Shown: positions 41,431 to 50,951, numbered from the stretch's first letter. The stretch: 64,000 nucleotides of DNA from Nocardia seriolae NBRC 15557 (GCF_007990715.1 NZ_BJWY01000011.1:1-64000); one strand, 5' to 3'. Notes: a model not told the origin generated them from the sequence alone. Program-made: numbers and translations.

Positions 41431-41453
41431 TCACGATGCCATTCGCATCGTGA
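41431..41453. terminator. Terminator between pknG and ackA
   Basis: TCACGATGC-CATTC-GCATCGTGA, a perfect 9-bp stem followed on the plus strand by TGTTTTC. Best placed to end the pknG transcript; ackA arrives from the other side. Confidence 0.7.
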
Positions 41454-41497
41454 TGTTTTCATGAAGCCCGGTCCGGGCCTCGGCCGACCGGGTCGAT

Positions 41498-42694
41498 TCA
41501 GCCGACCAGGTCGGCGGACGCGCGGGCGATGGCGAGTTCCTCGTTGGTCGGCACCACCAGCACCGAGATCTCGGAGTCGTCGGTCGAGATCTTGCGGGCC
41601 ACCCGGGAGCGCTCGACATTGCGGGCCTCGTCGATGCGGATGCCGTAGCGCTCCAGGCCCGCCAGCGCCTCGGCGCGCACGTGCGCGTCGTTCTCTCCGA
41701 CACCGGCGGTGAAGGTGATGGCGTCGACCTGGCCGAGCTCGATCAGGTACGCGCCGATGTAGCGGCGCAGCCGGTGGATGTAGACGTCGAACGCCAATTT
41801 CGCGGTGGGATGACCGGTTTCGATGAGCTGGCCCAGTTCCCGGAAGTCGTTGACGCCGGAGATGCCCTTGATGCCGGAGTGCCGGTTGAGCAGGGCGTCC
41901 ACATCGTTCACATCCATGCCCGCGGTGCGGATCAGGTGGAAGATGATGCCCGGGTCCAGATCACCGGAGCGGGTGCCCATGACCAGGCCCTCGAGCGGGG
42001 TCAGGCCCATGGTGGTGTCCACGGCCCGGCCGCCGCGCACGGCCGAGGCCGACGCACCGTTGCCCAGGTGCAGCACGATCTGGTTCAGCTCCGCCCGGTC
42101 CTTACCGAGGAATTCGGCGACCTGGCCGGACACGTAGTCGTGCGAGGTGCCGTGGAAGCCGTACTTGCGAATACCGTGCGCGGCAGCGGTTTCCGCGTCG
42201 ATGGCGTAGGCCTTGGCGGCCGCGGGCAGGTTGTGGAAGAACGCGGTGTCGAAGACCGCGACCTGCGGCACGTCCGGCAGCAGCGCGCGGGCGGACTCGA
42301 TGCCGATGACGTTGGGCGGATTGTGCAGCGGGGCCAGCGCAGACAGGTCGATGATGGCCTTGACCACGTCGTCGTCGATGAGCGTGGGCCGGTAGAAGAC
42401 CTCTCCGCCGTGCACCACCCGGTGCCCGACCGCGCCCAGATCGGCGTGCGCCAGATCCTGGCCGGAGGTCTTGAACAGGTCGAACACCACGTGCAGGCCC
42501 GCCGCGTGATCGGCGAGCGGGCCCCGGTACTCGAAAGTCTGTCCGCCACACTTGTGTTCGACGGTGACGATGTCGCTCTCGACATCCTCGCCGATGCGCT
42601 GCACCACGCCGGACGCGACCACGTCGGCCGACTCCGGTTCCAGCAGCTGGTATTTGATGGACGAGGAACCGGAGTTGATCACCAGAACCTTCAT
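41498..42694 (-). CDS. ackA: Acetate kinase
   Basis: A 398-residue acetate kinase: [19 protein letters not shown] start, [32 protein letters not shown] and [18 protein letters not shown] are all intact. Interconverts acetyl phosphate and ADP with acetate and ATP. The start overlaps the pta stop by ATGA, giving the normal pta-ackA operon. Convergent with pknG, as in M. tuberculosis (Rv0408-Rv0410c, recalled). Confidence 0.97.
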   Translation of the reverse strand: MKVLVINSGSSSIKYQLLEPESADVVASGVVQRIGEDVESDIVTVEHKCGGQTFEYRGPLADHAAGLHVVFDLFKTSGQDLAHADLGAVGHRVVHGGEVFYRPTLIDDDVVKAIIDLSALAPLHNPPNVIGIESARALLPDVPQVAVFDTAFFHNLPAAAKAYAIDAETAAAHGIRKYGFHGTSHDYVSGQVAEFLGKDRAELNQIVLHLGNGASASAVRGGRAVDTTMGLTPLEGLVMGTRSGDLDPGIIFHLIRTAGMDVNDVDALLNRHSGIKGISGVNDFRELGQLIETGHPTAKLAFDVYIHRLRRYIGAYLIELGQVDAITFTAGVGENDAHVRAEALAGLERYGIRIDEARNVERSRVARKISTDDSEISVLVVPTNEELAIARASADLVG

Positions 42695-44772
42695 TGCGCC
42701 TCCTGTTGGGCTTGAATGGCGGTGATGGCAACGGTGTTCACGATGTCGGCGACGAGCGCGCCGCGGGAGAGGTCGTTGACCGGCTTGCGCAGACCCTGGA
42801 GCACCGGGCCGATGGCCACCGCTCCGGCGCTGCGCTGCACCGCTTTGTAGGTGTTGTTACCCGTATTGAGATCCGGGAAGATGAAGACCGTCGCCTGACC
42901 GGCCACCTCGGAATTGGGCAGCTTGGTCTTGGCCACCGCCGGTTCGATGGCGGCGTCGTACTGAATCGGGCCCTCCACCAACAGTTCCGGGGCACGCTCG
43001 TGCACCAGGTTGGTGGCATTGCGGACCTTGTCGACGTCCGCGCCGGAGCCGGATTCACCGGTCGAGTACGAAAGCATGGCCACCCGCGGGTCGATGCCGA
43101 ACTGGGCGGCGGTGCGGGCGGAGGAGATGGCGATATCGGCCAGCTGTTCCTGGGTCGGATCCGGCACCACGGCGCAATCGCCGTACACCAGCACACGATC
43201 CGCGAGACACATGAGGAAGACCGAGGACACCGTGGACACGCCCGGCGTGGTCTTGATGATCTCGAAGGACGGGCGGATGGTGTGCGCGGTGGTGTGCGCC
43301 GCGCCCGACACCATGCCGTCGGCCACGCCCATGTGCACCATCATGGTGCCGAAATACGAGATGTCGCTCATGAATTCGCGGGCGCGGTCCACCGTCATGC
43401 CCTTGTGGGCGCGCAGGCGGGCGTACTCCTCGGCGAATTCGTCGCGCAGCGCGCAGGTCTTGGGTTCGAGCACCTCGGCGGCGTCGATGTCCACGCCCAG
43501 TTCGGCGGCGCGACCGCGCACGGCCGCCTCCTCGCCGAGAATGGTGAGATCGGCGATCTTGCGTTGCAAGACGCGACCCGCCGCGCGCAGGATGCGGTCG
43601 TCGTCGCCCTCGGGCAGCACGATGCGCTTGCGGTCACCGCGGGCACGCTCGATGAGCTGGTACTCGAACATCTGCGGGGTGACGATGTTGGGGATCGGAA
43701 CCTCGATCTGCCGCAACAGTTCCCGCGGATCGACCCGCTCCTCCATGACCGCCAGCGCGGTGTCCACCTTGCGGATGCTGGACAGCGAGACCCGGCCACG
43801 GGTGAGCGCGGTGGCCTTGGCGGTCTCGAAGGTGCCGAGATCGGTCGAGAGGATGGGCAGCTTGGGCTTGAGGCCCGCCATCAGCCGGGCGATGGACGGC
43901 TCGGGCAGCATGCCGCCGTTCATGATGATGCCCGCCAGCGACGGGAAGCCTTCCGCCTCATGGGCGTTCACCAGCGCCAGCAGCACGTCGGAGCGGTCGC
44001 CGGGGGTGATGACGGCGACGCCGTCGGTGAGGCGCTCGAGAATGTGCTCGGCGGTCATGCCGCCGACGATCACGTCCAGGGCCTCGCGCTGCATGAGTTC
44101 CGAATCGCCGCTGTAGAGTTCGCCGCCGATCGCCTCGCGCAGCTCCTCCATGGTGGGGGCCTGCAACAGCGGCACCTCCGGCAGCGCCCAGGACGGCACC
44201 GCGGCAACCTTTTTCAGCACGGCCGCGTCGGCCTCGATCTGCACGGGATCGCAGCGGTTGGCCACCACGGCCACCAGCTTGGCGTGCTCGGCCACCAGCT
44301 CACCGCGGCACAGCTCCACCAGCTGGCCCAATTCGTCCGGGGTGCGGCCGATTCCGCGCACCACCAGCAGTACGGGCGCGCCCAGGTTGACCGCGATGCG
44401 GGCGTTGTAGCGCAATTCGCTGGGGCTGGCGACGTCGGTGTAGTCGGAGCCGATGATGAGCACGGCGTCGCACTGCTTGGCGACGGCGTGGTAGCGCATG
44501 ACGATCTCGGAGATCGCCGCGTCCGGGTCCTCGTGCACCTGTTCGTAGGTGACGCCGATGGCCTGGTCGTAGTCGACATCGGAGGTGGAGTGCTCGAGCA
44601 GCAGCTCGAGGATGTAGTCGCGGCCGTTCGCGGACCGGGTGATGGGGCGGAACACGCCCACCCGCGGGGTCGTCGCGGCGAGAGCTTGGAGAACGCCCAG
44701 CGCCACCGTCGACTTGCCGGTGTCGCCCTCAGGGGACGCGATGTACACACTGGAAACCGGTGTGGCAGCCAT
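42691..44772 (-). CDS. pta: Phosphate acetyltransferase, long form
   Basis: A 693-residue Pta with the long N-terminal part: P-loop-like [20 protein letters not shown], a DRTGG domain (about 215-330), then the C-terminal catalytic acetyl/butyryltransferase domain ([58 protein letters not shown]). It converts acetyl-CoA and phosphate to acetyl phosphate for AckA. ATG at 44772 was preferred; 18 upstream codons to 44826 look non-coding. The 281-base gap to fgd1 holds an inverted repeat and otherwise nothing recognisable. Confidence 0.97.
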   Translation of the reverse strand: MAATPVSSVYIASPEGDTGKSTVALGVLQALAATTPRVGVFRPITRSANGRDYILELLLEHSTSDVDYDQAIGVTYEQVHEDPDAAISEIVMRYHAVAKQCDAVLIIGSDYTDVASPSELRYNARIAVNLGAPVLLVVRGIGRTPDELGQLVELCRGELVAEHAKLVAVVANRCDPVQIEADAAVLKKVAAVPSWALPEVPLLQAPTMEELREAIGGELYSGDSELMQREALDVIVGGMTAEHILERLTDGVAVITPGDRSDVLLALVNAHEAEGFPSLAGIIMNGGMLPEPSIARLMAGLKPKLPILSTDLGTFETAKATALTRGRVSLSSIRKVDTALAVMEERVDPRELLRQIEVPIPNIVTPQMFEYQLIERARGDRKRIVLPEGDDDRILRAAGRVLQRKIADLTILGEEAAVRGRAAELGVDIDAAEVLEPKTCALRDEFAEEYARLRAHKGMTVDRAREFMSDISYFGTMMVHMGVADGMVSGAAHTTAHTIRPSFEIIKTTPGVSTVSSVFLMCLADRVLVYGDCAVVPDPTQEQLADIAISSARTAAQFGIDPRVAMLSYSTGESGSGADVDKVRNATNLVHERAPELLVEGPIQYDAAIEPAVAKTKLPNSEVAGQATVFIFPDLNTGNNTYKAVQRSAGAVAIGPVLQGLRKPVNDLSRGALVADIVNTVAITAIQAQQEAQ

Positions 44773-45004
44773 GAGCGAAAGCCTACCGAGCGTTTTGATC
44801 CGATTTCCGCGTCTGCCGGGCAACACGTCAAGCGCGCCTAATTATGCATGACAGCTATCGATCATCGAGGCCCCGCTCGAGCAGGAGTTTTCCGCGGGAG
44901 CCATTCCCGCGGCCGGGCCCGCGAGACTGCAATCACATGACATATGTCCCGGTCCGGGGCCTGTTTTCGACCGCCGGGCGGCACACCCGGAAGGGACTCC
45001 GCAA

Positions 45005-45030
45005 GGGCGGTCCGTCCCCGGGTACCGCCC
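45005..45030 (-). terminator. Inverted repeat after fgd1
   Basis: GGGCGGT and ACCGCCC (7-bp stem, 12-base loop) 24 bases beyond the fgd1 stop; a likely terminator before the pta promoter region. Confidence 0.45.
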
Positions 45031-45053
45031 GATCGGGTGTGATGCGCGACGCC

Positions 45054-46061
45054 TCAGAGAGCGCGCAGGCGCGGGGCCAGATCGCGCTGGAACAGGTCCA
45101 GGAAACGGCGCTGGTCGTGGCCCGGGGCGTGGAAGACCAGGTGGTTCAGGCCCGCGTCCAGGTACGGCTTGATCTGCTCGACGGCCTGGTCCGGATCGCT
45201 GGCCACGATCCAGCGCTTGGCGATCTGCTCGATCGGCAGCGCGTCGGCCGCGGCCTCCATCTCGATCGGGTCGGTGATGGAGTGCTTCTGCTCGGCGGTC
45301 AGCGAGAGCGGGGCCCAGAAACGCGTGTTCTCCAGGGCCAGTTCGGGATCGGTGTCGTAGGAGATCTTGATCTCGATCATCCGGTCGATGTCCTCGACGG
45401 TCTTGCCGACCTTGGCCGCGCCCTCGGCGACGGCGGGCATGAGCTTCTCGGTGTAGAGGTCCATGCCCTTGCCCGAGGTGCAGATGAAACCGTCACCGGC
45501 GCGACCGGCGTAGCGGGCCACCAGCGGACCGCCCGCGGCGATGTAGACCGGGATGCCGCCCTTGGGCACGTCGTAGATCGAGGCGCCGACGGTCTTGTAG
45601 TACTGGCCGTCGAAGTCGACGCGCTCGCCGGTCCACAGCGCGCGCATGAGATCCACCGACTCGCGCAGGCGCGCGAAACGCTCCTTGAACTCCGGCCATT
45701 CGCCGGTGTAGCCGGTGGCGATCTCGTTGAGCGCCTCGCCCGACCCGACGCCGAGCATGATGCGGTCCGGGTACAGGCAGCCCATGGTGGCGAAGGCCTG
45801 CGCGATGACCGCCGGGTTGTAGCGGAAGGTCGGGGTCAGCACCGAGGTGCCGAGCTGGATGCGCTTGGTGCGCTCGCCGACCGCGGCCAGGAAGGCCAGC
45901 GAGAACGGGGCGTGGCCGCCATTGTGCCGCCAGGGCTGGAAATGGTCGGAGACCGTGGCGCTGTCGAGGCCGTGCGCCTCCGCCGCCACCGCCAGCTCCA
46001 CCAGTTCCCGGGGGCCGAACTGTTCCGCGGATGCCTTGTAACCGAGCTTGAGGTCCTTCAC
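45054..46061 (-). CDS. fgd1: F420-dependent glucose-6-phosphate dehydrogenase
   Basis: A 335-residue luciferase-like monooxygenase-fold enzyme that oxidises glucose-6-phosphate and reduces coenzyme F420. The family sequence [20 protein letters not shown] near the N-terminus, [16 protein letters not shown] (His and Trp of the active site), [10 protein letters not shown] (catalytic Glu) and [14 protein letters not shown] are present. The GTG at 46061 with AGGAG seven bases upstream gives the same length as the mycobacterial enzyme; the frame to 46106 is an over-extension. It supplies F420H2 for nitroreductases and other redox enzymes and marks an F420-using actinobacterium. Confidence 0.96.
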   Translation of the reverse strand: MKDLKLGYKASAEQFGPRELVELAVAAEAHGLDSATVSDHFQPWRHNGGHAPFSLAFLAAVGERTKRIQLGTSVLTPTFRYNPAVIAQAFATMGCLYPDRIMLGVGSGEALNEIATGYTGEWPEFKERFARLRESVDLMRALWTGERVDFDGQYYKTVGASIYDVPKGGIPVYIAAGGPLVARYAGRAGDGFICTSGKGMDLYTEKLMPAVAEGAAKVGKTVEDIDRMIEIKISYDTDPELALENTRFWAPLSLTAEQKHSITDPIEMEAAADALPIEQIAKRWIVASDPDQAVEQIKPYLDAGLNHLVFHAPGHDQRRFLDLFQRDLAPRLRAL

Positions 46062-46308
46062 CTGGGCACTCCTGTCGCCTTGCTGCGCTTGGGTTGTGCG
46101 GGCCAACCTCCCGCCGGTCGCCTGCGACGCCGCGCGTCACAAACGGACTTACCTCGCACCCTAGGTCAGCGACGGGAGGCGGTGCGGCAGGGGTCACACC
46201 CAAGTCCTCGAACCCCGGGTCGGGGAACGGTATTCCGGGGATAAGACCGGTCGGACGGTCAGCTAGAGCGGGAATATATGAGCGCCCGGTCCCGGGATAG
46301 CGGAGAAT

Positions 46309-47118
46309 GTGCGCGTGACCAACTCGAACGCAGATCCGATCCTCTCCTACCTGACCGACATGGACGGCGTCCTCGTACACGAGAATCACATGGTTCCGGG
46401 AGCCGATCAGTTCCTCGCCGAGCTGCGCGACAACGGCATTCCGTTCCTGGTCCTCACCAACAACTCCATCTACACCGCGCGCGACCTGCAGGCCCGGCTC
46501 AAGCACACCGGTCTCGAAATCCCGGTCGAAGCCATCTGGACTTCCGCCCTGGCCACCGCGACCTTCCTCAACGATCAGCGTCCCGGCGGCACCGCCTACG
46601 TGGTCGGCGAGTCCGGCCTCACCACCGCCCTGCACGAAATCGGTTACATCCTCACCGATTCCGACCCGGACTACGTGGTCCTCGGCGAAACCCGCACGTA
46701 CTCTTTCGAAGCCATCACCACCGCCATCCGCCTCGTCGCGGCGGGCGCCCGCTTCATCGCCACCAACCCCGACGCCACCGGCCCCTCCCGCGAGGGCATC
46801 CTCCCCGCCACCGGCTCGGTCGCCGCCCTCATCACCCAGGCCACCGGCAAGAAGCCCTACTACGTCGGCAAGCCCAACCCCCTGATGATGCGCTCGGCCC
46901 TGCGCCGCATCGGCGCCCACTCCCAGTCCACCGTCATGATCGGCGACCGCATGGACACCGACGTCATCGCGGGCCTCGAAGCGGGCATGCGCACCATCCT
47001 CGTCACCACCGGCATCTCCACCCCGGCCCTGGTCGAACAGTTCCCCTACCGCCCCACCACCATCCTCCCCTCGGTAGCCGCCCTGGTCGGCAAGACCAAG
47101 GACCCGTTCGCGCTCTAG
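46309..47118 (+). CDS. HAD-IIA phosphatase (NagD-like)
   Basis: A 269-residue haloacid-dehalogenase phosphatase. Motif I LTDMDGVLVHENHMV (nucleophile and acid/base Asp), motif II LVLTNNS, motif III Lys in YYVGKPNPLMM and motif IV MIGDRMDTDVIAGLEAGM are intact; the C2B-type cap lies between. NagD-like enzymes dephosphorylate nucleotides or sugar phosphates. GTG at 46309 or at 46315; no ribosome binding site is visible and AGAATG lies just upstream, so a leaderless mRNA is possible. Convergent with the MarR gene (gap 21 bases). Confidence 0.9.
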   Translation: MRVTNSNADPILSYLTDMDGVLVHENHMVPGADQFLAELRDNGIPFLVLTNNSIYTARDLQARLKHTGLEIPVEAIWTSALATATFLNDQRPGGTAYVVGESGLTTALHEIGYILTDSDPDYVVLGETRTYSFEAITTAIRLVAAGARFIATNPDATGPSREGILPATGSVAALITQATGKKPYYVGKPNPLMMRSALRRIGAHSQSTVMIGDRMDTDVIAGLEAGMRTILVTTGISTPALVEQFPYRPTTILPSVAALVGKTKDPFAL

Positions 47119-47139
47119 CCGAATCGCGGGCGGCGCCCG

Positions 47140-47586
47140 TCACTCGGCATCGAAAACAGCCAAGGCGGCGGATAATTCGGTCAGGGCGTCGACGATTTGT
47201 GAGAATCGTTCGACGCCCAGTTCCGCGGTCAAGCGAGCGGCCATCTTGGCGTGCTGCGGGTTGATGCGACGCACCGCCTCGAAGCCCGCCTCGGTGATAG
47301 CAACCAACTTGGCGCGCCGATGGGCCGGGTTGGGACGGTATTCGGCCAGCCCCTTGCCCACCAGCAGATCCGCGATGCGCTGCACGCTCTGCCGGGTGAT
47401 GCCCATCTCACGGGCGATACCGGCCACCGGCAACGGGCCGGGCTGGACCGCGCCGAGCACCTGCCACCAGGCCGCGGTGATACCGGCGGGCGTGGCCAAC
47501 TCCTCTGCGATAGTGAGGAATTGGCCGTTCAGCTTGAACGACGTGATCGCGGCGGTGCTGAACAGTTCCTGCTCGGAGCGCGTCAT
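47140..47586 (-). CDS. MarR family regulator
   Basis: A 148-residue winged-helix regulator: recognition region GIAREMGITRQSVQRIADLLVGKGLAEYRPN, wing HRRAKLVAITEAG. It overlaps the DJ-1 gene stop by ATGA and is cotranscribed with it. A 36-bp perfect inverted repeat immediately upstream of the DJ-1 start is the likely operator, so the MarR protein probably represses its own two-gene operon. The inducing ligand is unknown; oxidative or electrophile signals are common in the family, but no conserved Cys is seen here. Confidence 0.9.
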   Translation of the reverse strand: MTRSEQELFSTAAITSFKLNGQFLTIAEELATPAGITAAWWQVLGAVQPGPLPVAGIAREMGITRQSVQRIADLLVGKGLAEYRPNPAHRRAKLVAITEAGFEAVRRINPQHAKMAARLTAELGVERFSQIVDALTELSAALAVFDAE

Positions 47587-48224
47587 CGAGCCGCCGCCGC
47601 ACGCTGCTGCTCATAGTGGGCCAGCGTGTAGAAGCCAGCGCCGTCATTGTTTCCGTACAGCTGGTACCAGGCGTCCAGCACGTGCGGCTCGTAGAGACCC
47701 AGGCGCTCGAAGACCGCGCGGGCGAAATCCACGGGGCGGGTTCCGGTCGCGGTGATGAGATCACCGTCGAGGACAGCGGTCGTGTCCTGGTCATAGTGGT
47801 CCAGACCCGAATATCCGCTCATGGACAGATAACCCAGGTCGTTGCTGGTGTGGCGACGATCGTTCAGCAGCCCGGCGCGGGCGAGCCCGAAGGTCGCACC
47901 GCAGATCGCGGCCACCGGCACTGCGGCGGAGAGGAATTCACTCGCCTTCGCCTCCAAGGCCACGAGTTCGCCCGCCTCCCAAGTGGATCCGCCGGGCAGG
48001 ATGAGCATCGCGCTGTCGGCCGGGCGCAGATCCTCGAGCGCCAAATCGGGCACAACCCGCATCCCACCCATGGACGTCACCGGATCGGCACTCGGCCCGA
48101 CTGTCTTGACCTGCCAGGTTCCCGGATCGCGCTGCCACAGCTCGCGATTGATGTGCGCTGTTGCGTGCCCGACCTCCCAATCCGAGAAGGTATCGAACAC
48201 TGCCATATGAACCGTTCTCATCAT
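47583..48224 (-). CDS. DJ-1/PfpI family glutamine amidotransferase-like protein
   Basis: A 213-residue DJ-1/PfpI-fold protein. The nucleophile elbow AAICGATFGLARAGLL carries the conserved Cys near residue 109, an acidic residue precedes it in the WEVGHA region, and the strand DSAMLILPGGSTWE is typical. Related to YoaZ/DJ-1-type proteins whose activities include glyoxalase, deglycase or peptidase-like functions; none can be assigned. ATG at 48224, which overlaps the first base of the 36-bp operator. Cotranscribed with the MarR gene. Confidence 0.88.
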   Translation of the reverse strand: MMRTVHMAVFDTFSDWEVGHATAHINRELWQRDPGTWQVKTVGPSADPVTSMGGMRVVPDLALEDLRPADSAMLILPGGSTWEAGELVALEAKASEFLSAAVPVAAICGATFGLARAGLLNDRRHTSNDLGYLSMSGYSGLDHYDQDTTAVLDGDLITATGTRPVDFARAVFERLGLYEPHVLDAWYQLYGNNDGAGFYTLAHYEQQRAAAAR

Positions 48225-48259
48225 GACAGTATGCTGTCATATTTGACAGCATACTGTCA
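48224..48259. promoter_or_regulatory. 36-bp MarR operator
   Basis: TGACAGTATGCTGTC-ATATTT-GACAGCATACTGTCA: perfect 15-bp arms, and each arm is itself a GACAG/CTGTC dyad, giving four half-sites. It touches the DJ-1 start codon. Two MarR dimers could bind. Confidence 0.8.
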
Positions 48260-48280
48260 ATGCTCTGGCCCGGGAACGAC

Positions 48281-48313
48281 GAAGGGCCGGAACCCATCGG
48301 GTTCCGGCCCTTC
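48281..48313 (-). terminator. Terminator after metZ
   Basis: GAAGGGCCGGAACCC-ATC-GGGTTCCGGCCCTTC, a perfect 15-bp stem ten bases beyond the metZ stop. Confidence 0.8.
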
Positions 48314-48323
48314 GCTCACACTC

Positions 48324-49538
48324 TCAGCTCAGCGCGTGATCCAGGTCGCCGAGTAGGTCCTCGACATCCTCGAGGCCGATGGAGATGCGGACGACGCCGT
48401 CGGTGATGCCCACTGCCGCACGGCCTTCCGGGCCCATGGCGCGGTGGGTGGTGGTGGCGGGGTGGGTGATCAGCGTCTTGGCGTCGCCGAGGTTGTTGGA
48501 GATGTCGATGATGCGCAGGCGGTTCAGCACCTCGAAGGCGCGCTTCTTGGCCTCGTGCTCGGGGGCCTTCAGTTCGAAGGTGATCACCGTGCCGCCGCCG
48601 GACATCTGGCGCTTGGCCAGCTCGTACTGCGGGTGCGAGGACAGGAAGGGGTACTTGACCCAAGCCACCGAGGGGTGGGATTCCAGGAACTGGGCGATCT
48701 TCAGGGCGGAGTCGACCGACTGGCGCAGGCGCAGGGGCATGGTCTCCAGGCCCTTGAGCAGGGTCCAGGCGTTGAAGGGGCTCAGGGCCGGACCGGTGTG
48801 GCGCATAAGGTTTTTGACCGGGCCGTCGATGTAGTCCTGCGGGCCCAGGATCGCACCACCGAGGACGCGGCCCTGGCCGTCGATGTGTTTGGTGCCCGAG
48901 TAGACGGTGATGTCCGCGCCCAGATCGAAGCCGCGCTGCAGCAGCGGGGTGGCGAAGACGTTGTCCAGCACCACCTTCGCGCCCGCGGCGTGGGCGAGGT
49001 CGGAGACCGCGCGCACATCGGTGAGGGTCTGCATGGGGTTGGAGGGGGTCTCGAAGAAGACGGCCTGGGTGGGGACCGACAGCGCCTGCTCCCACTGGTC
49101 CAGGTCCTCGCCGTCGACGAAGACGGTTTCCACGCCCCACCGCGGCAGGATCTCGTTGGCCACTACGAAGCACGAACCGAACAGGCTGCGCGCCGCGACC
49201 AGGCGGTCACCGGCGGACAGCAGCGCGCCCAGCGCGGTGAACACCGCCGACATACCGGACGCGGTGGCGAAACAGGCTTCCGCGCCGTCGATCAGACGCA
49301 GCCGCTCCTCGAACATGGCGACCGTCGGGTTGCCGTAGCGGGAGTAGACGAAGTGCTCGATATCGCCGGTGAACGAGGCCTCGGCCGCCTCGGCGCTCTC
49401 GTAGACGAAACCCGAATTGAGGAACAGCGCCTCGGAGGTCTCGTCGAAGCCGGAGCGCCGGGTGCCGCCGCGCACCGCCTGGGTGGCGGGGCCGACGCCC
49501 TCGGGAAGCGGTTTCTCGAAAGAGCCGCCGGTGATCAT
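48324..49538 (-). CDS. metZ: O-succinylhomoserine sulfhydrylase MetZ
   Basis: A 404-residue PLP enzyme of the Cys/Met metabolism family: RYGNPTVAMFEERL, ATASGMSAVFTALGALL, VETVFVDGED, DNVFATPLLQRGFDLGADI, YSGTKHIDGQGR with the PLP Lys, and the final TTHRAMGPEGRAAVGI segment. It makes homocysteine from O-succinylhomoserine and sulfide for methionine synthesis. It overlaps the upstream rhodanese gene by ATGA. Transcription from the SAM-IV riboswitch at 49972-50087 would shut off both when SAM is plentiful. ATG at 49538. Confidence 0.94.
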   Translation of the reverse strand: MITGGSFEKPLPEGVGPATQAVRGGTRRSGFDETSEALFLNSGFVYESAEAAEASFTGDIEHFVYSRYGNPTVAMFEERLRLIDGAEACFATASGMSAVFTALGALLSAGDRLVAARSLFGSCFVVANEILPRWGVETVFVDGEDLDQWEQALSVPTQAVFFETPSNPMQTLTDVRAVSDLAHAAGAKVVLDNVFATPLLQRGFDLGADITVYSGTKHIDGQGRVLGGAILGPQDYIDGPVKNLMRHTGPALSPFNAWTLLKGLETMPLRLRQSVDSALKIAQFLESHPSVAWVKYPFLSSHPQYELAKRQMSGGGTVITFELKAPEHEAKKRAFEVLNRLRIIDISNNLGDAKTLITHPATTTHRAMGPEGRAAVGITDGVVRISIGLEDVEDLLGDLDHALS

Positions 49539-49957
49539 GACTGCCTCCACGGGAGTCCGTCGGCGCGCCAGCCGGTGCTGCCGCGATGACCTTGGCCGTC
49601 CAGCGCGCCTTCGAAGCCGTCGACCACATTGAACGACGGGGCGATGCCGAGGGCGGTGACCGCGGTGGCCGCGCCGATGGAGCGCTGACCGGAACGGCAG
49701 ATGAAGATGATCGGGGCGTCCGAATCCGCTGGGCGATCGGCGAGGGCCTGCTTGACCTGGTCGGTGAAGCGGGCATTGGGCGTGCCGGTGGCGTCCACCC
49801 ATTCGATGAGGGCCGTCGGCCGACCGATGCCGCTGGTGTCGGGCACGCCGACGAATCGCCACTCCGCTTCGGTGCGGACATCCACCAGCACCGCATCCGG
49901 ATTGTCGCGCAACAACTCCCACGCCTGCTTCGGCGTGATGTCACCCGCGTAGTTCAC
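49535..49957 (-). CDS. Rhodanese-like sulfurtransferase
   Basis: A 140-residue single rhodanese domain: VLVDVRTEAEWRFVG, the active loop CRSGQRSIGAA with the catalytic Cys and NVVDGFEG. GTG at 49957 with AGGAGGTACAG directly upstream; the gene opens the metZ operon and lies behind the SAM-IV riboswitch. The same rhodanese-metZ pair occurs in mycobacteria (Rv0390-Rv0391, recalled). It may deliver sulfane sulfur for MetZ or related sulfur chemistry. Confidence 0.93.
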   Translation of the reverse strand: MNYAGDITPKQAWELLRDNPDAVLVDVRTEAEWRFVGVPDTSGIGRPTALIEWVDATGTPNARFTDQVKQALADRPADSDAPIIFICRSGQRSIGAATAVTALGIAPSFNVVDGFEGALDGQGHRGSTGWRADGLPWRQS

Positions 49958-49971
49958 CTGTACCTCCTGTG

Positions 49972-50087
49972 AATCCGCACTTGCCGCACCGCTGCTCGGT
50001 GCGTGGCCAGGTCGTCACCCGGAGCACCCCACCGCGGAGGAGGGTTGCCGACCAGCGAGCCGGGGCTTGGCGCTGGCACTCATGACC
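49972..50087 (-). ncRNA. SAM-IV riboswitch
   Basis: On the minus strand the leader reads GGTCATGAGTGCCAGCGCC then AAGCCCCGGCTCGCTGG, CGGCAACCCTCC, GCGGTGGGGTGCTCCGGGTG, ACGACC, and ends with a variable hairpin and GCGGCAAGTGCGG. This follows the mycobacterial SAM-IV aptamer closely, as recalled, including the pseudoknot-forming 3' hairpin. It sits just before the rhodanese ribosome binding site (AGGAGGT), so translation control by S-adenosylmethionine is expected. Confidence 0.92.
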
Positions 50088-50117
50088 TGGGATGAGAGTG
50101 CCGCAAAACCCTCCGCC

Positions 50118-50124
50118 CTGTCAA
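50118..50124 (-). promoter_or_regulatory. -35 element of the rhodanese-metZ operon
   Basis: On the minus strand TTGACA (complement of 50119-50124) is a perfect -35 box; an 18-base spacing leads to CACTCT as a weak -10, just ahead of the SAM-IV aptamer. Confidence 0.4.
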
Positions 50125-50137
50125 ACCCCACCCACCA

Positions 50138-50224
50138 GGTTCGCGGCGCGTCTCGTTCTGGACCGAGTGGAGCCGGAGGAACGAAGCGGGGGAGGGAAGA
50201 ACGAGACCTCCAGCGCCGCGAACC
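50138..50224. repeat. 87-bp composite stem-loop
   Basis: GGTTCGCGGCGC pairs with GCGCCGCGAACC at the ends and TCTCGTTCT with AGAACGAGA inside, around a GC-rich loop containing GGAGCCGGAGG. Further out, CCCTCCG (50109) and CGGAGGG (50239) are also inverted. It lies between the stop at 50250 and the metZ promoter. It could be a terminator or a palindromic repeat element. Confidence 0.55.
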
Positions 50225-50249
50225 CGCCCGGAGCGAAACGGAGGGCAAA

Positions 50250-50696
50250 TTAGGCGCTGCAGACCAACCAGCGGGAATTCTCCCGGGTGAAGTGCCAGGT
50301 AGACGTCGACTGGGCGCCGTCGGCGCTGAAAGTGACCTGCGCGGTGGCCTTGTCGCCCTCGACGACCGGATCGGCGATCTTGTCGAAGCTGATCGACCCG
50401 CCGGAGCCGGCCGCGATCTTCAGCGGCGAATTGTTCTCGTCGAATCCCTTGCAGGCCAAGGTCGGATCGTATTTGCCGGTGTCGCTGCGGGCCTTGATGA
50501 ATTCGCCCGCCGCGACCGACAATCGATCGGAATCTGTGACGTTCTTCTCAACCGGGGAGACCAGGGTGGCGATCACGATGCCCAGGATCACGAACGCGAT
50601 GATGCCCGCCGCCAACAGGAACGGCCACATGCTGCGGGCCTCGCTCTGGTCGATCGGGATCTGGGTCTCCTCGACTGTCTCCTCGGCGTCGCTCAT
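50250..50696 (-). CDS. Membrane-anchored protein of unknown function
   Basis: A 148-residue protein: 22 acidic cytosolic residues, one transmembrane helix (MWPFLLAAGIIAFVILGIVI) and a roughly 95-residue extracytoplasmic domain with a Cys pair (LACKGF and the final LVCSA) that may be disulfide-bonded. The C-terminal half resembles the DUF4878/NTF2-like fold seen in actinobacterial secreted proteins, but recognition is weak. ATG at 50696. It is divergent from fprA with a 255-base gap, and followed by the composite stem-loop and the metZ promoter. Confidence 0.75.
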   Translation of the reverse strand: MSDAEETVEETQIPIDQSEARSMWPFLLAAGIIAFVILGIVIATLVSPVEKNVTDSDRLSVAAGEFIKARSDTGKYDPTLACKGFDENNSPLKIAAGSGGSISFDKIADPVVEGDKATAQVTFSADGAQSTSTWHFTRENSRWLVCSA

Positions 50697-50765
50697 GGGT
50701 AGATCATGCCTGGCTTTCCCGCAGTTTCACCGCCCTGCCGACGGAGGGTCCCGTGCGCCATCGAT

Positions 50766-50795
50766 AGAATCAGCAGAATTAGAATCAGCAGAATT
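50766..50795. repeat. Exact 15-bp tandem duplication
   Basis: AGAATCAGCAGAATT occurs twice without spacing, in the AT-richer part of the gap between the 50250-50696 gene and fprA. It may be replication slippage or duplicated operator sites. Confidence 0.85.
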
Positions 50796-50879
50796 TCCGC
50801 GCCGACGCGGGAATAGCAGGACTACGCAGCAACGCTGCAGCGTCGGGGGCCACGGAGGCCACCGAAGCCAGGGCGTCAA

Positions 50880-50895
50880 CTTAGCCTAAGCTAAG
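50880..50895. promoter_or_regulatory. Iron-box-like (IdeR/DtxR) palindrome before fprA
   Basis: CTTAGC-CTAA-GCTAAG is a 16-bp palindrome close to the IdeR box TTAGGTTAGGCTAACCTAA. It is 57 bases upstream of the fprA start, in the promoter region, suggesting iron-dependent repression of the reductase. Confidence 0.65.
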
Positions 50896-50951
50896 AACGA
50901 CGGCTGAGTTTTGACGGCAAGCAAGTTTCGACCCAAAGGGTGCGCGGAAGA

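Noticed and set aside
42694..44841. 715-residue plus-strand ORF opposite pta
   Set aside because: Antisense of an unmistakable phosphate acetyltransferase; composition is typical of GC-rich shadows.
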